DNA from: Hawksworthiomyces lignivorus
Lineage: Eukaryota; Ascomycota; Sordariomycetes; Ophiostomatales; Ophiostomataceae
Assembly (NCBI GenBank): GCA_002917075.1
Contig: NTMA01000002.1
Span: 248,001-312,000 of the forward strand
Reading direction: 5' to 3'
Length of the DNA stretch: 64,000 nt
Below the pieces are notes generated by a model. That model was not told where the DNA came from. It saw only the letters and a list, made by a program, of their open reading frames with translations, and did not search any database. Position 1 is the first letter of the stretch; every line of letters begins with the position of its first letter. A program made the position numbers and the translations under genes. Shown piece after piece: positions 11,952 through 23,900 of this stretch.

Positions 11952-13591
11952 CTACCATCCCCATGTCCGCGACGCCGCGGTAAAGACGGGCGGCTTCCAC
12001 TGGATTTGCTCGGGGATGATGACGCGCCGCTTCTTCTTCTTGACGGCCTCGCGCTGCTCCAGCAGCCGCGTCGGGATGACGACCTTGTGCTCGCCCTTGT
12101 GGTACACCTGCATCTTGAGGAACTGCAGCGTGTGCTCCACGTCCTGCGTGGTCATGGCCAGCGCCGTGGCGATGGCCTCGATGCTGCACTTCTCGTCGCG
12201 CTCGCTGTAGCCGACCAGCAGGTTGATGATGCACTCGGTCCAGTACTGGCGGTAGCCCAGCAGGCCCAGGTCGGACAGCGGCTTCTCGGGCGAGCCCAGC
12301 TTGCCCTCAATCTTGGACAGCTCGTACGAGAACTGGATCAGCAGGCGGCCGTAGCCGCGGCGCTGGAACTGCGGCAGCGTCATGATGCAGGCCACGTTGT
12401 AGCCGTCGGCGCTCTCCTTCTCCTTGGAGAAGTAGCCCGTCAGGTGGACGCCTTTCTCGTCGCGGTGCGTCATGACGTAGAACAGGAACGGGTCCACGTC
12501 GTAGTACAGCGTCTTGTGGTCCAGGAACATCTTGGACAGCAGGCACAGGTTGCGGCACCACGTGCGCTGGCGCCGCCCGTCGATCTCAAAGAACGACAGG
12601 TCATTGTCGCGGTAGATCTCGTTGCCCGGCGGGTGCTGCAGCGTGCACTTGTGGCGGTGCCGCGTAAACGACTTGACGTTGCCAAAGTACCCCAGGCAGA
12701 ACTCGCAGATGTAGATGACGTCCTCCATGCTGAACTGCTCCGGGTACGGCGAGAAGTACCACGGATACAGGTCGTACCGCCCAAACTGCACCTTGGAGAT
12801 GTTGCGAATGCGCGAGATCTCCGCCGGGTTGTGCGTCATCGAGCCGCCCGTCCGCAGCTTCTCCACCTCCTCCTCCCGGCTAAAGGCCTTTTCGCCGCCC
12901 TCTGCCGCTGCAGCAGACGCTGGCGCATTGGCACGGCTGGCATCCTCGTCCTCTGCCGCCGGCCCAGCGGTGGCACCCGGCGTCTCCTCACCCGCTGCCG
13001 CCCCGCTGGAACCTGTTGGACCCGGCGTGGACGTTGCCCCGGTGTCAGTGCCCGTCGCAGCCTTGTCGTCAGATCCATCTTCACCAGACGCTCCCTTGAA
13101 CTGGGCGTCCACAAAGTCTATTATCAAATTAGCAACGGACAATCTTGTACCAAAAAAAAAGGAAGATGAGCTGTAAAAAGCGTACCGGTCCACGGATGCG
13201 GCGTCCCCGCCTCGGATGCGGTCTGCTCGCGCTTGCCAAACCGCTTCTGGGCAGTCTTCTTTGCGATGGTCGCCTTCTTGGCCTGGGCGGCGGCCAGGTT
13301 CTTCTTGCCCTTGGTGTCCTTGGCCTTGTCCTTTTCTGGGATGGGCCACTCGACGTCCTGGTTGAAGTCGATGCGCGTCACCGGCACCCACTCGTCCAGA
13401 CGCTTGTTGAAGTTGTCAAAGTTGCAGTAGTAGTGCCGCCCGCTCTTCTTGTCGCGGATGCTCAGAATCTCGGCGCGGCGCGGCACGCCGTCCTTGAGCA
13501 CCATGGCGATGCATCCCACCTTGAGCGTCTCCGCGGTGGCCTTGCCCTTCTCCCGGGGCTCGCTGTTGCCGACAGCAGCGTCCGGCTTCAT
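11952..13591 (-). CDS. ESA1: MYST-family histone acetyltransferase Esa1 (Tip60), NuA4 catalytic subunit
   Basis: Exons 13591-13186 and 13117-11952 on the minus strand give 523 aa. Known role: NuA4 catalytic subunit acetylating histones H4 and H2A; essential in yeast. Seen in order: a chromo-barrel domain (about residues 25-90, with [16 protein letters not shown]); a variable Ala/Thr/Ser-rich linker (140-225); a C2HC zinc finger ([21 protein letters not shown], about 275); and the MYST core with the acetyl-CoA loop [12 protein letters not shown]. The catalytic Glu lies in [14 protein letters not shown], and the autoacetylated Lys region ([12 protein letters not shown]) is present. A 68-bp intron falls just after the barrel. 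ATG 13591 is the first in-frame ATG before the barrel. It is divergent from REX4 across 586 bp. Confidence 0.95.
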
Positions 13592-14177
13592 AATGACGGC
13601 CGCGAGTTCGGAAACACGCTTGCTTTGATGGAATACTAGCGGAATTTGATGAAAGCTTGATGAGATGCGATGAAATATGATGAAAAGCGATCGCTGCAAT
13701 TGATGCGCGATTGAAATGCGATGAAAAGTTGATACAGCGCAAACAGCACTGAAAATTTTGGATGTTGTGAAAGTGAAGCCTAAGAGTTAAGAGGCCCGTT
13801 GACTAAGTTTAGCGCTATAATGCGGCAAAAGTCTCTGACAATCCGCCACTTCCATTGGTGGCGCACAATGAGACAAGGTACAGCTAGTACAAATACAGGC
13901 CTACCACAGGTGCCTTGTGCCACATTAGCGGTGCTGGAGAGATGGAGATTTGCCGCTAAGATTGACACTAAGAATCAGTTAAGACCGCCCTAGAATAAAA
14001 ATAAAGATTCTAAAAATTTCGGCGGCAGAAAATGCCAGAAAACTGAGGATTGTAGTTTTTGTACTTCTGTATCTTCGCTCTTCCGCATGCACATGAACCA
14101 CGGGACAGCCCAACATGCTGTAGCCATTCATTTCAGTACTCGTTCTTGCTGCGGTCCATACATAAATCCATAGCACC
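13592..14177. promoter_or_regulatory. Shared divergent promoter region, ESA1 / REX4
   Basis: 586 bp between the start codons. The ESA1 side (13640-13735) has repeated TTTCATC-type units on the minus strand. Near the middle, a CCAAT box (ATTGG at 13854-13858) sits inside the inverted repeat CGCCAC-8 nt-GTGGCG (13844-13863). No other gene is visible. Confidence 0.5.
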
Positions 14178-15317
14178 ATGGCCGTCGAACTGTCATCTAA
14201 CTGGAAGAAGCTGCAGGCTCAGATCAAGGCCGAGTCTTCGTCAACCAAGTCATCTACAGCGACAAAGGCGCCGGCACAGAAGACAGAAACTAAGCTGGTG
14301 GCGGGGAAGAAGAGGCCACGCCCTGCAGGTGAAGACGGAGCGCACAAGAAGCAGCAGCCACCAGGAAAGAAACTCAAGGCAGGGCGACCAGATCCAAGCG
14401 GGAAGGGGTTGACAGCTCCACAGAAGAAGACCAAGATGGGCGTCACACAGTCGTCTCAGCTGTCCCGGGAAGCAGCATACACCAACAACGGAAAGGACCA
14501 GGCGCTGCCCAAAGGAATCACCCCCTCGCTGGCGCTGTGGGCCGAGGAGCACGACATCTCGGCAGAGGACATGGCCCAGGCCTATGGGCTCGGCGGGACC
14601 GGGCGGTCTGGCGGCGGCGGGGCAGGGCCCGCGGTGATGGCCACGTCCGCGGACGACCGCGAGAACACGGGGCTGACGCCCGGCCTGGCAGTCGGCAAGT
14701 ACGTGGCGCTGGACTGCGAGATGGTCGGCGTGGGCCCCGACGGCCGCGACGACGCCCTGGCGCGCGTCAGCGTCGTCGACTTCTTCGGGCGCCAAGTCTA
14801 CGACTCGTACGTGCGCATGCAGGCCGGCCAGCGCGTGGTCGACTGGCGCACGCATGTCAGCGGCATCGCGCCACGCCACCTGCGCGACGCGCGCCCCTTT
14901 GACGAGGTGCGCGCCGTCGTCGAGGGCCTGTTGCGGGGCGACGACGCTGCCACAGGCAAGAGCACTGGGCCGCGCATCCTGGTCGGCCACGACGTCCGCC
15001 ACGACCTGCGCGTGCTCGACATCGCCCACCCGCCGCGACTGATCCGTGATACCGCTAAGTTTTCGGGCTTCAAAAAGTACGGCAACGGGCCCAAGCCGGC
15101 GCTGCGCGTCGTGGCCCGGGCCGTCCTGGGCATCGAGATTCAGCAGGGTGCACACTCGAGCGTCGAGGACGCCCGTGTCACCATGCACCTCTTCCGGCAG
15201 CACAAGCCGGCGTTCGACGTGGAGTGCGCCAACAAGTTCCGGGACGAGCCCGCGACCGGGGGGTCATCGACCGGAGCCGCAAAAAAGAAGCCGCAGAAAA
15301 AGAAGAAGAAGCACTGA
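14178..15317 (+). CDS. REX4: RNA exonuclease Rex4 (DEDDh 3'-5' exonuclease)
   Basis: Intronless, 379 aa. Family knowledge: Rex4 is a nucleolar DEDDh exonuclease of the REX1/REX4 group, linked to ITS1 processing and ribosome assembly. Seen: a Lys/Ser-rich N-terminal half with likely nuclear/nucleolar signals (residues 1-110). The exonuclease domain spans about residues 173-335. Its catalytic motifs are ALDCEMVG (Asp and Glu, Exo I, about 177), VGHDVRHDLRVL (Asp, Exo II, about 268) and HSSVEDARVTMHLF (His and Asp, Exo III, about 325). The family signature VSGI follows Exo I. The tail is a Lys-rich block (KKKPQKKKKKH). Length and motif spacing are normal. The start is the only ATG at the head of the conserved ELSSNWKKLQ. 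Confidence 0.94.
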   Translation: MAVELSSNWKKLQAQIKAESSSTKSSTATKAPAQKTETKLVAGKKRPRPAGEDGAHKKQQPPGKKLKAGRPDPSGKGLTAPQKKTKMGVTQSSQLSREAAYTNNGKDQALPKGITPSLALWAEEHDISAEDMAQAYGLGGTGRSGGGGAGPAVMATSADDRENTGLTPGLAVGKYVALDCEMVGVGPDGRDDALARVSVVDFFGRQVYDSYVRMQAGQRVVDWRTHVSGIAPRHLRDARPFDEVRAVVEGLLRGDDAATGKSTGPRILVGHDVRHDLRVLDIAHPPRLIRDTAKFSGFKKYGNGPKPALRVVARAVLGIEIQQGAHSSVEDARVTMHLFRQHKPAFDVECANKFRDEPATGGSSTGAAKKKPQKKKKKH

Positions 15318-15537
15318 AACGAAAGGAGACGAGCCATGTAGGACAGCACTATTTTGTACATGCTAGGAACAGCAACGACTGCATTTTCTTCTGGTATCTT
15401 GCATCTCTGCACTGCCTTTGTCTTTCTATCAATATACCCAACATCTATGTTTTTCTTCTGTATCGCAGAGAACTAAGAGGCGTTATTTCATGAGAACAAA
15501 TAAAATATTAAGGCTGGCTGATCGGCACAAATTCAAT

Positions 15538-17267
15538 CTATATGGGAACACCTTCCATCAACTCCATAGCACCCTCTCTGCCCACGGTGATAATAACATC
15601 ACCGAGCGTTTTCGTCACAAAACCAGCCTCGCAGTATGTGAAATAATACTAGATACGTGGTTAGCATGTTATGGTGTGCAGCGTTTCGTGGAACAAGGGC
15701 TCGAAGCTTTAGCTGTGCTCACCTCCCATTTCCGGCGGAAGACTTCAATCTCGTCGTTCGACATGCCCTTGTGCTCGTTTTTGAGAGCTGGTCGAATCTT
15801 GGTGTCGAAATTCGCCAAGAAGTCTTCTTTCCAGAGCCGCAGGGTCTTTGTATAGTGGCCGCCGATGTTCTCGATCTTTTCTATGATCAGCGTGCCGGCC
15901 GACTCTTTGCTGATGTGGTTGAGCAGCTGCGTGATCGACGGCAGGTAGCCTCCGGGGAAGATGTAATGGTTAATAAAACTAGCCGCGTCAGTCTTCTTGC
16001 ATCACTTCATCTTGGACCTTCAGACTTTTTTTGGGCACGCCTACTCTTCTTGTTTGGAATACGCCTCGTGCCGGCCCTCGGGCATGGTGATGCACTGGAA
16101 CACGGCGATGCCGTCCTTCTTGAGCAGGTTGTGGATGCACCGAAAGTACGTCGCGAGGTACTCCTGGCCGACGGCCTCGAGCATCTCGATCGAGATGATC
16201 TTGTCGTACGGGGCCTCGCACTCGCTGCTGCCCGCGAGCGACCGGTAGTCCATCAACAGCACGGAGATGCGGTCCGACAGCCCCGCGGCGGCGATCCGGT
16301 CCTCGGCCAGCGCCTTCTGCTCGCGCGACAGCGTCAGGCTCGTCACCCGGCAGCCGGTCCGCTGGACGGCGCGGATGGCTAGCGAGCCCCAGCCGGTGCC
16401 GATCTCCAGCACGTGGTCCGTGGCCTTGACGTGGGCGCCGTCGATGAACCGGTCCAGCTTGCGCATCTGGGCCTCTTCGAGCGACTCTTCTTCGTCTGCC
16501 CCGTCTTCGTCCCAATCGGGCTGCCGCCGCCAGATCGGGCAGGAGTACGTCATGTCCGGCGACAAGAACGCGGCGAACATGTCGTTGCTGATGTCGTAGT
16601 GCGCTGATATGTTCAGCAGCGCATTGGACAGTGTGTTAGTCGTCCGCGCCAGGCTCGACACGGCGCCGGAGAGGGCTGAAAACCGCGTGGTGCCGTTGCC
16701 CATCTGCTCTCGGTTCAGAATGAAGAGCTGTTGTCCCGGTGTCAGCCATTAGCAAACATGCATTGTTTTCGGTCCAGTCATGAGGCAATTCACCTTGAAA
16801 AACGAGGTCAGGTCGGAGCATTCGATCTCTCCCAGCATATATGCTTCAGAAAAGCCCATGTCGGCAAAGAGAAAGACTCGCATCCAAAAGGCGTCGCTTT
16901 TGACGACTAGCTCGACTCGCGGTATTGCCGTGGCAGATCGCTTCGTGTGTTCGTTGGTGACGCCGTTGACTCTGCGAGATCCTTTGACCCCATTGACACC
17001 ATTGCTGTTCTTAGTCCCGTTGACTCCGTTGGTATCTTTCTTCGCCAGATGAGGCGGCACGCCATTCCCCAACACGGTCCTGGTCCCGGCTGGCTCATCC
17101 ACTAATACCAATGTGCCGATTTCGATCTGTGACAAGACTGCCAAAACTAATGGCTTGGCAATAGCTATGCCGGGTCCCCATGTAAGGCTGCCAAGAACTG
17201 TGCGAACCATCTCCGAGCTCCGGACGAGCGGCCAAGCCACCACATTTGGTACGAATGAGGTTATCAT
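15538..17267 (-). CDS. Cyclopropane-fatty-acyl-phospholipid synthase-like SAM methyltransferase
   Basis: Four exons on the minus strand (17267-16794, 16727-16045, 15978-15723, 15648-15538) give 507 aa. Known role of the family: transfer of a methylene from S-adenosylmethionine to an unsaturated acyl chain of a membrane phospholipid. Seen: an N-terminal CFA domain; HYDISNDMFAAFLSPDMTYSCP, the CFAS substrate-site signature; the SAM motif LEIGTGWGSLA (about 268); SIEMLEAVG; and FINHYIFPGGYLPS. The last exon encodes YYFTYCEAGFVTKTLGD. Boundaries were set by these motifs: the exon 2 donor GA/GTAGGC gives EAYSKQEDFINHYIFPGG. An insertion in exon 1 (about residues 85-115) is a Asn-Gly-Val-rich repeat absent from bacterial enzymes. 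No N-terminal membrane pair is seen, which argues against sphingolipid C9-methyltransferase. Confidence 0.88.
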
Positions 17268-19649
17268 GGCTCTGAATGTTCCCAACTAAGTAGAGCAAGC
17301 CGAATTTTGGGTCTGTCTTCCAAGGCTTGGAACAATCGTGACAACTCCTTGTTTCTTGACGTCCCTATACAGCAGCAGAATGGACGGAACAGGAGTTTGT
17401 GAAGCGTGTGGAAATAAGACCTGTATAAGTACCGAAGATGCGAATGTGGTGTGCCAGAAAATAGATCCAAGTCTGGGGTGGGCACACGACAGCATGGAGG
17501 AAAAGCAGAAATCTTAGATAAACATCTACGGCAGAGCTAAGGGACTCTATTATTATATATACGATCGAAGTTACTGCATTGGCGCCCACGGCTTGTGCGC
17601 AGGAAGAACGGGATCAAGCCCCGTTACTCTGTTTCTATTGTTTCCTTATGCCTCGATACAGAGGCGCAAGAGTCCCTGTAAACCCATGCCGCCATCAGTG
17701 CGTACATTGGCCCGGTCCCATCAAAAGCCTAGGACGAGAATCATTGCTAAGAATGTACCAACATGCAATTGAAAAGATGCTTAGCGAAGAGCGCAGACCG
17801 AACAGGCTATCAGGGCGCATATGGAGGCAAGGGGGAGAAGGGAAAATGAGGGAAACGGCTCAATACTCGGATCTGGAAGTTTCCGGACATGCCTATAATG
17901 CCACGGCGATATTGGCGAAGCACAGAAGCAGAAGAACAAAAAAAAGAAGGACAGAAGCCGACGGGGGCTGGCTGCATCGCTCTCAAACAGCGAGGGTGGT
18001 AGGCTGGCAACTGACAACCAGGATGCTTGAGACAGAAGATCGGCCTTTCTTGGACCCTGTTTGACCCGTTCTCTCCCACATCTGCCATGTGATATGCCAT
18101 TTTGTCGAATTGGGTCATAAACAAAACAGTCTTTCCTTTTCACAGAAACGCCTATTCGATCCGTTTAGCGCAGGAGCTGCGATAATTTCGCAACATGGCT
18201 GATGAGGTTGGTGTTGGAAAAGAGGAGCCCAAGGTGTGTAAGTGGCCACTGCGTAAACGCAAAGACCGCTTGCTTTCTTTCACGCTAAACGCTGCCGGCT
18301 TAAATGATACGTACTTTTACCACGAAATGGAACGCACACAGACCGCCTCATCCGGGATGTCGACTGCACCAACGCTACATGTATTCTCCTAGATTAAGTC
18401 CAGTCTGCTGCAGGTGGGTCGGCCGTGTCAAAAGACAGGAACCGTGGGCATCGCCGCTGAGGAGGACAGAAACGAAACATACCTTGACAGCTGGCCATCA
18501 CCGATGGTGCACATGATGTGGCTGAAAACGTAGACGTACAGGTTCATCGCGGTGCGATAATATGTAATAGAACAGCGAGACACGCAAACGAAGCTATATT
18601 TGGGAAAGATAAAACACTGGTGGAGGCCACCGCAGTAGCTTTCCCGCAGTCTCTGGGATCAAAGTTATGAGGGGAAGCAGTCTGGTTTTGGCAAGCTTTG
18701 GGCCAAGGTTCCACTCTCTCCGTCAGAAATGCAAGAGCTTATGCCGGAGACCATCCCTGCGCGGGCCTACCTGTACGATATCCTGTTATTTGTTATCCAG
18801 AATGGTTACCATCCTGCGCTTTGAAGACTAAGAGATGGAGAAACGGTTGACGTCCCTGAAAGGAGACGTCGTCTAGCCTGGCGATTTCTAATCCTCGATA
18901 GGTAGAATGAAAATTGCGAATCTGCATGAAATATAACAACTCATAACCAGTGCTGCGGCTTTCCGATAGACTTCTGTTGGTCTTCTGTGGCATCCTGGCC
19001 ACCTCGCCTATGACTTTTTCCACTTGGCCAGGCCCTCTCGTCCATAAGCATTATTTGATCTATTAACAACTTCTTTTTATTCTCTCTGTGCCTGGAAAAG
19101 AAAACCCGAACCATTGGGAGTTAGCATGGCTACAGAGCGATCAGCTTTCTCGTGATTCACCCTTTTCATCCTTCCCGCGCCAGCTGCCGAACCGCAGAAG
19201 TGTTGAGGTTAAATAAATGAGAAACGCAACAAGGGCTGCCGCCGGCTTCAATCAATTGCGTCTTGGCAAGATGGGGAGGGCCAGGCCAGGGGAAAATTGC
19301 ATCGGCACATAAGCATAACTATGTAGCTAAGCTCAGCGATGTTGGCAGACTTGAAAGGTTTAATTGGAGGCAGAAACGGGTTCTTGGTTTGTGTGCAATA
19401 ACATACAGTGGGTTGTAGTCTAGCGGCATTTGCTCACTAAAATGATGCTCTGTCTAGAGGGGGGTATGCTGCTATTACCCTTGTACAGGTACTCAGAATT
19501 ATTGCGTTAGCGGGGCAATTTCTAGAAGAGTTGTAATAAGCGCGTCCCAGACGCGTCGAGTCCCCTCTCTTTATCTTTAGCAGTGCGAATTGCGAGGCTG
19601 AGACCAAAGTTCTGTACAGATTGCACTCATAACATACAACAAAGACAAA
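17268..19649. other. 2.4-kb intergenic region between divergent genes
   Basis: No gene is supported. Short open frames at about 17.6-18.1 kb lack codon bias or recognisable motifs. An ACGCGT hexamer at 19551-19556 lies about 99 bp upstream of the RNase H2C start. Confidence 0.4.
19551..19556. promoter_or_regulatory. Candidate MCB element (ACGCGT) upstream of RNase H2C
   Basis: The palindromic hexamer ACGCGT, the MBF (MluI cell-cycle box) site of yeasts, lies about 99 bp upstream of the ATG at 19650. Its function in this organism is inferred, not shown. Confidence 0.4.
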
Positions 19650-20260
19650 ATGGCACAACCGATGCTTCAGATCAAGTCTGATGAGGCTTCTAGCGCTCCG
19701 GCACAAATCAAGGCACACTTGCTGCCATGCCGCATTCAACACAGCGGCCCCATCGGCTCTACAGACTCGTTCTGGGAGCCGAAACAGATTGGTAGGCCTC
19801 TGAGATGACACAACCAGGCTCTGCGTCTCAATTTTCACAAGTTCTGATGTGCTTTAGATGGCAAAAATGTCGCTTACTTCCGCGGCCGCAAACTCCAGGG
19901 GCAGAGCGTAAAGCTTCCCGAGTCCTACCGCGGTGTCGTGGGTGTGCGTCGCGAGTCGCCACGCGAGCTGGCCCGCCAAACCAGCCAGCCGGAGGAGATC
20001 ATTGATATCGATGCAAGCTCCGATGAGCAAGCAGCCGAATGCCAGCGGCTAGACACCGGTGAACTCGCGGTGTTGGCTGAGTTTGATGAGTTTGTGGTCT
20101 GGGGCCACCAGAACGCAGCAGACGCGGCTTCTGATCCATACGTTCGCAGTATAGACGAGTGGCTGGCACTCTCGGAACAGGTGAGTTGACTTTCAGGAGA
20201 TGCTTCAATATTTCACGCATTGCTGACAACGAATAGATACACTCGTACTCTTCAGAGTAG
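19650..20260 (+). CDS. RNH203: Ribonuclease H2 subunit C (Rnh203)
   Basis: Three exons (19650-19791, 19858-20180, 20237-20260) give 162 aa. Known role: non-catalytic subunit of RNase H2, which removes ribonucleotides from DNA and RNA:DNA hybrids. Seen: the family pattern HLLPCRIQHSGPI near residue 25, then after the first intron the strongly conserved YFRGRKLQGQSVKLPESYRG, then VVGVRRES. The C-terminal half has FDEFVVWGHQN followed by a helix, as in fungal Rnh203. The last coding exon is only 24 nt (IHSYSSE and stop). Without that splice the frame would end three codons past the donor (VS, then stop), so its use is likely but not certain. The neighbouring MCM6 is in the same orientation, 652 bp downstream. 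Confidence 0.88.
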
Positions 20261-20912
20261 CTCGCTACTCTCTTGTAATCTGGCCAGGCGTTTGGGTATT
20301 TCTAAGATATATATATACTATTGACTACATGTAGCTTGAGATTTTGGGGACTTTCTTTGGTTTTTTACTTTGAAGATAGCAACAAGCTGGCGTTCCATAC
20401 ATAGGATATCAAATCTATAACTCTTCAAGCAAGCCTTGTTTATGCAATTGTTCCTAAGCAATATCCGTTAACCGTAATAGTCATATTGCGAAGCATTTGT
20501 CTCGCTTTTGTGAATACTTTTATCGCCGTGAAGTGTACTATGCAACCACTTAAACAATTTCGCGTTTGGCCAATTAACACGCACAATCAGCCCCACTACA
20601 ACGCGTCTCGACGCGTTACAGGGGAAAGGAGAGGGTCCCCCCAATCGCGCCTCTTTAATGGAAATTTGCCAGGCAAAGAACTTCGAGCCCAAAGAGAAAA
20701 GACAAAGCACAAGGAGATCTGAATCCCCTCATTCCATTTCTCTTCTTCAATTTCATTTTGTGACTTAGAGTTTCTCTCGAAAAGACGACTGCATACACTC
20801 ACTTTCCAAAGACAGCCGCTTTCTCAACACGGCTTTCACTATCTAGAAGCGTCTTCTTTTTCTTCCTTCTTTCTGTCTGTATTTCTCTCTGTTTCCACCA
20901 TCTCATCCCACC
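20261..20912. promoter_or_regulatory. MCM6 promoter region
   Basis: 652 bp between RNH203 and MCM6. Two ACGCGT hexamers are at 20601-20606 and 20611-20616. A pyrimidine-rich leader (about 20850-20910) precedes the CCACCATGG start context of MCM6. Confidence 0.5.
20601..20616. promoter_or_regulatory. Candidate tandem MCB elements upstream of MCM6
   Basis: Two ACGCGT palindromes spaced exactly 10 bp, so on the same face of the helix, lie about 300 bp upstream of the MCM6 ATG. In yeasts this hexamer binds MBF and drives G1/S transcription of replication genes. Transfer to this species is inference. Confidence 0.5.
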
Positions 20913-23900
20913 ATGGCCGCTGCCATGACTGCGCCGTCTAGTGATGCGGGCTTCATGATGTCGGATGCCCCCTCGCGCGCGGCCTCCTCTGCCGCTACCC
21001 CGCGTCCCTTCCACTCTCTCAGCTCTTCGTCGGCACGGCCGCGTGGTCCCCCGTCTGAGAGCTTAGGTGGTGCTCCTAGCGATGACGAAGCCGAGGGCTT
21101 TGCAGACGACCAGGTGCCGCGGCTGTCGCGGCGGGGCAACGGCGAGCCCATCCCGCGCGTGGAGGACAAGATTGGTATTGCCGTCCAGCAGTATTTCGAG
21201 ACATTTATCGAGGAGTATGTTTGGCCTTCTCTCGGGGTCACCCCGCCCTGGCTAGGAGTTGTTTATTGCTCTTCTGCTTGAATGGGCATTTTTGCTGACC
21301 GGCTTGATTGTGCTAGGTTTGTCGAAGAGCCTTCGCCATCTGGCGAGCCGCCGTCCAGCGCTGTAGTGACCGACAAGTTCTACGTGGCTCAGATCCACGG
21401 CATGCGCACCTACCAGCTGTCGACGTTCTACGTCGACTTCAAGCACCTCAGCCAGTGGAACAACGGCGTCCTGTCCGAGGCCGCCCTCCGCATGTACTTC
21501 CGCCTGATGCCCTACCTCAATGCCGGGCTGCACAACATGATCGCCAAGTACGAGCCGCAGTACTTCCGCGAGCACCGCCAGCTGACCACGTCGACCACCA
21601 GCGGCACCAACCGCACGACGTCGGGCGCCAGCGCCGCGGGCTCCGCCTCGCAGTCCGCCGACCTGGGTAGCAAGACCAGCAACCAGCAGACGGACAAGCT
21701 GTTCACCGTCGCCATCTACAACATGCCGCTAGTGTCGCGCATCCGCGCCCTGCGCGCGGCCAACATCGGCCAGCTGCTGAGCATCTCGGGCACCGTGACG
21801 CGCACGTCCGAGGTGCGGCCCGAGCTGTCGCTGGCCACCTTTATCTGCGTCGCCTGCAAGAGCGTCGTGCCCAACGTCGAGCAGGCCTTCCGCTACACGG
21901 AGCCCACCCAGTGCCCCAACGTCCAGTGCCAGAACCGCCAGGCCTGGCAGCTCGACATTCGCCAGAGCACCTTTGTCGACTGGCAAAAGGTCCGCATCCA
22001 GGAGAACAGCAGCGAGATTCCCACCGGCAGCATGCCGCGCACCATGGACGTCATCCTGCGCGGCGAGATGGTCGACCGCGCCAAGGCCGGCGAGAAGTGC
22101 ATCTTCAACGGCATGCTCATGGTCGTGCCCGACGTCAGCCAGCTGGGCCTGCCGGGCGTCCGGCCCACCGCCATCCGCGACGACCGCAACGCCACGCGCG
22201 CCGCCGGCGCCGACGCAGCCGGCGGCACCGGCATCTCGGGCCTCAAGGCGCTGGGCGTGCGGGACCTGACCTACCGCATGGCCTTCTTGGCCTGCATGGT
22301 CATGCCGGACACGACCAACCTCGGCAGCGGCAGCAGCATCCCCAACGGGCCCGACACCACCGGCGCCGACATCGTGGCGGCGCTGACGCAGGCCTCGGCC
22401 CGCGACGGCACGGCCAGCGGCAGCTACATCTCGTCGCAGGAGGCGCAGGAGGCCGTGCTGGGCGCCTACACCAAGACGGAGATCGACGACCTGCGCAAGA
22501 TGGTGCACAGCGACTACATCTACTCGCGGCTGGTCAAGTCGCTGGCGCCCATGGTGTACGGCCACGAGATCGTCAAGAAGGGCCTGCTGCTGCAGCTTGT
22601 GTCGGGCGTGCACAAGGCCACGGCCGAGGGCATGCAGCTGCGCGGCGACATCAACATCTGCATCGTCGGCGACCCGTCGACGTCCAAGTCGCAGTTCCTC
22701 AAGTATATCTGCAGCTTCGCGCCGCGCGCCGTCTACACGTCGGGCAAGGCGTCGTCGGCCGCCGGTCTGACGGCCGCCGTCGTCAAGGACGAGGAGACGG
22801 GCGAGTTCACCATCGAGGCCGGCGCGCTGATGCTGGCCGACAACGGCGTCTGCTGCATCGACGAGTTTGACAAGATGGACGTTGCCGACCAGGTCGCCAT
22901 TCACGAGGCCATGGAGCAGCAGACCATCTCCATCGCCAAGGCCGGCATCCAGGCCACGCTCAACGCGCGCACGTCCATCCTGGCCGCCGCCAACCCGGTG
23001 GCCGGCCGCTACAACCGGAAAGCCACGCTGCGCTCCAACATCAACATGTCGGCGCCCATCATGTCGCGCTTCGACCTCTTCTTTGTCATCCTCGACGAGT
23101 GCAACGAGAGCGTCGACCGCCGCCTGGCCGAGCACATTGTCGGCATCCACCAGTTCCGCGACGAGGCCGTCACCCCCGAGTTCACCACCGAGCAGCTGCA
23201 GCGCTACATCCAGTTCGCCCGCACCTTCCAGCCCGAGTTCACCGACGAGGCCAAGCAGCTGCTGGTCGCCCGCTACCGCGACCTGCGCGCCGACGACGCC
23301 CAGGGCGGCGTCGGCAAGAACTCGTACCGCATCACCGTCCGCCAGCTCGAGTCCATGATCCGCCTCAGCGAGGCCATCGCCAAGGCCAACTGCGTCGACG
23401 ACATCAGCCCGGACATGGTCACCGAGGCCTACAACCTGCTGCGCCAGAGCATCATCTCGGTCGAGCATGACGACGTCGAGATGGAGGGAGAGGACGACGA
23501 CGTCGACGACGAGGCCGCCGCGGCGGATGCCGCCCAGGAGGCCGCCCAGCTCGCCGCCGCTGCCAACGGCACCACACGCAGCACCAGCGGCGGCGACGTG
23601 GCCATGGACGCCGACCACGACAACGACGACGACGAGGAAGGTGGCCAGGCGCAGTCTTCTGCCGCTGCCGCCGGAGGCCGCCGCAACAAGGTCAAGATCA
23701 CCTACGACAAGTACATTGCCATTGTCAACGCCGTCGTGCAGCGGGTGCGCGACGACGAGGTGGCCGGCCCCGGCGAGGGCGTGGCCGCCGACGCGCTGAC
23801 CGACTGGTACCTCGAGCAGCAGGAGGGCGAGCTGGACACGGAGGACGACTACCACCGGGAGAAGGCGCTGGTGCACATGGTGCTGAAGAAGATGGTCAAG

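Noticed and set aside
15979..16060. Earlier donor (GC/GTATTC) for CFA-synthase exon 2
   Set aside because: It would delete the YSKQED residues that the family has before FINHYIFPGG; the GA/GTAGGC donor restores them.
17579..18392. Open frames of 161 and 65 codons in the gap before RNH203
   Set aside because: No codon bias, no motif, overlapping comparable frames on the other strand.
21729..23876. 715-codon open frame antisense to MCM6
   Set aside because: High third-position GC of MCM6 suppresses stops on the other strand. The product is repetitive Val/Ala/Asp/Leu sequence with no motif, while the sense strand has every MCM hallmark.
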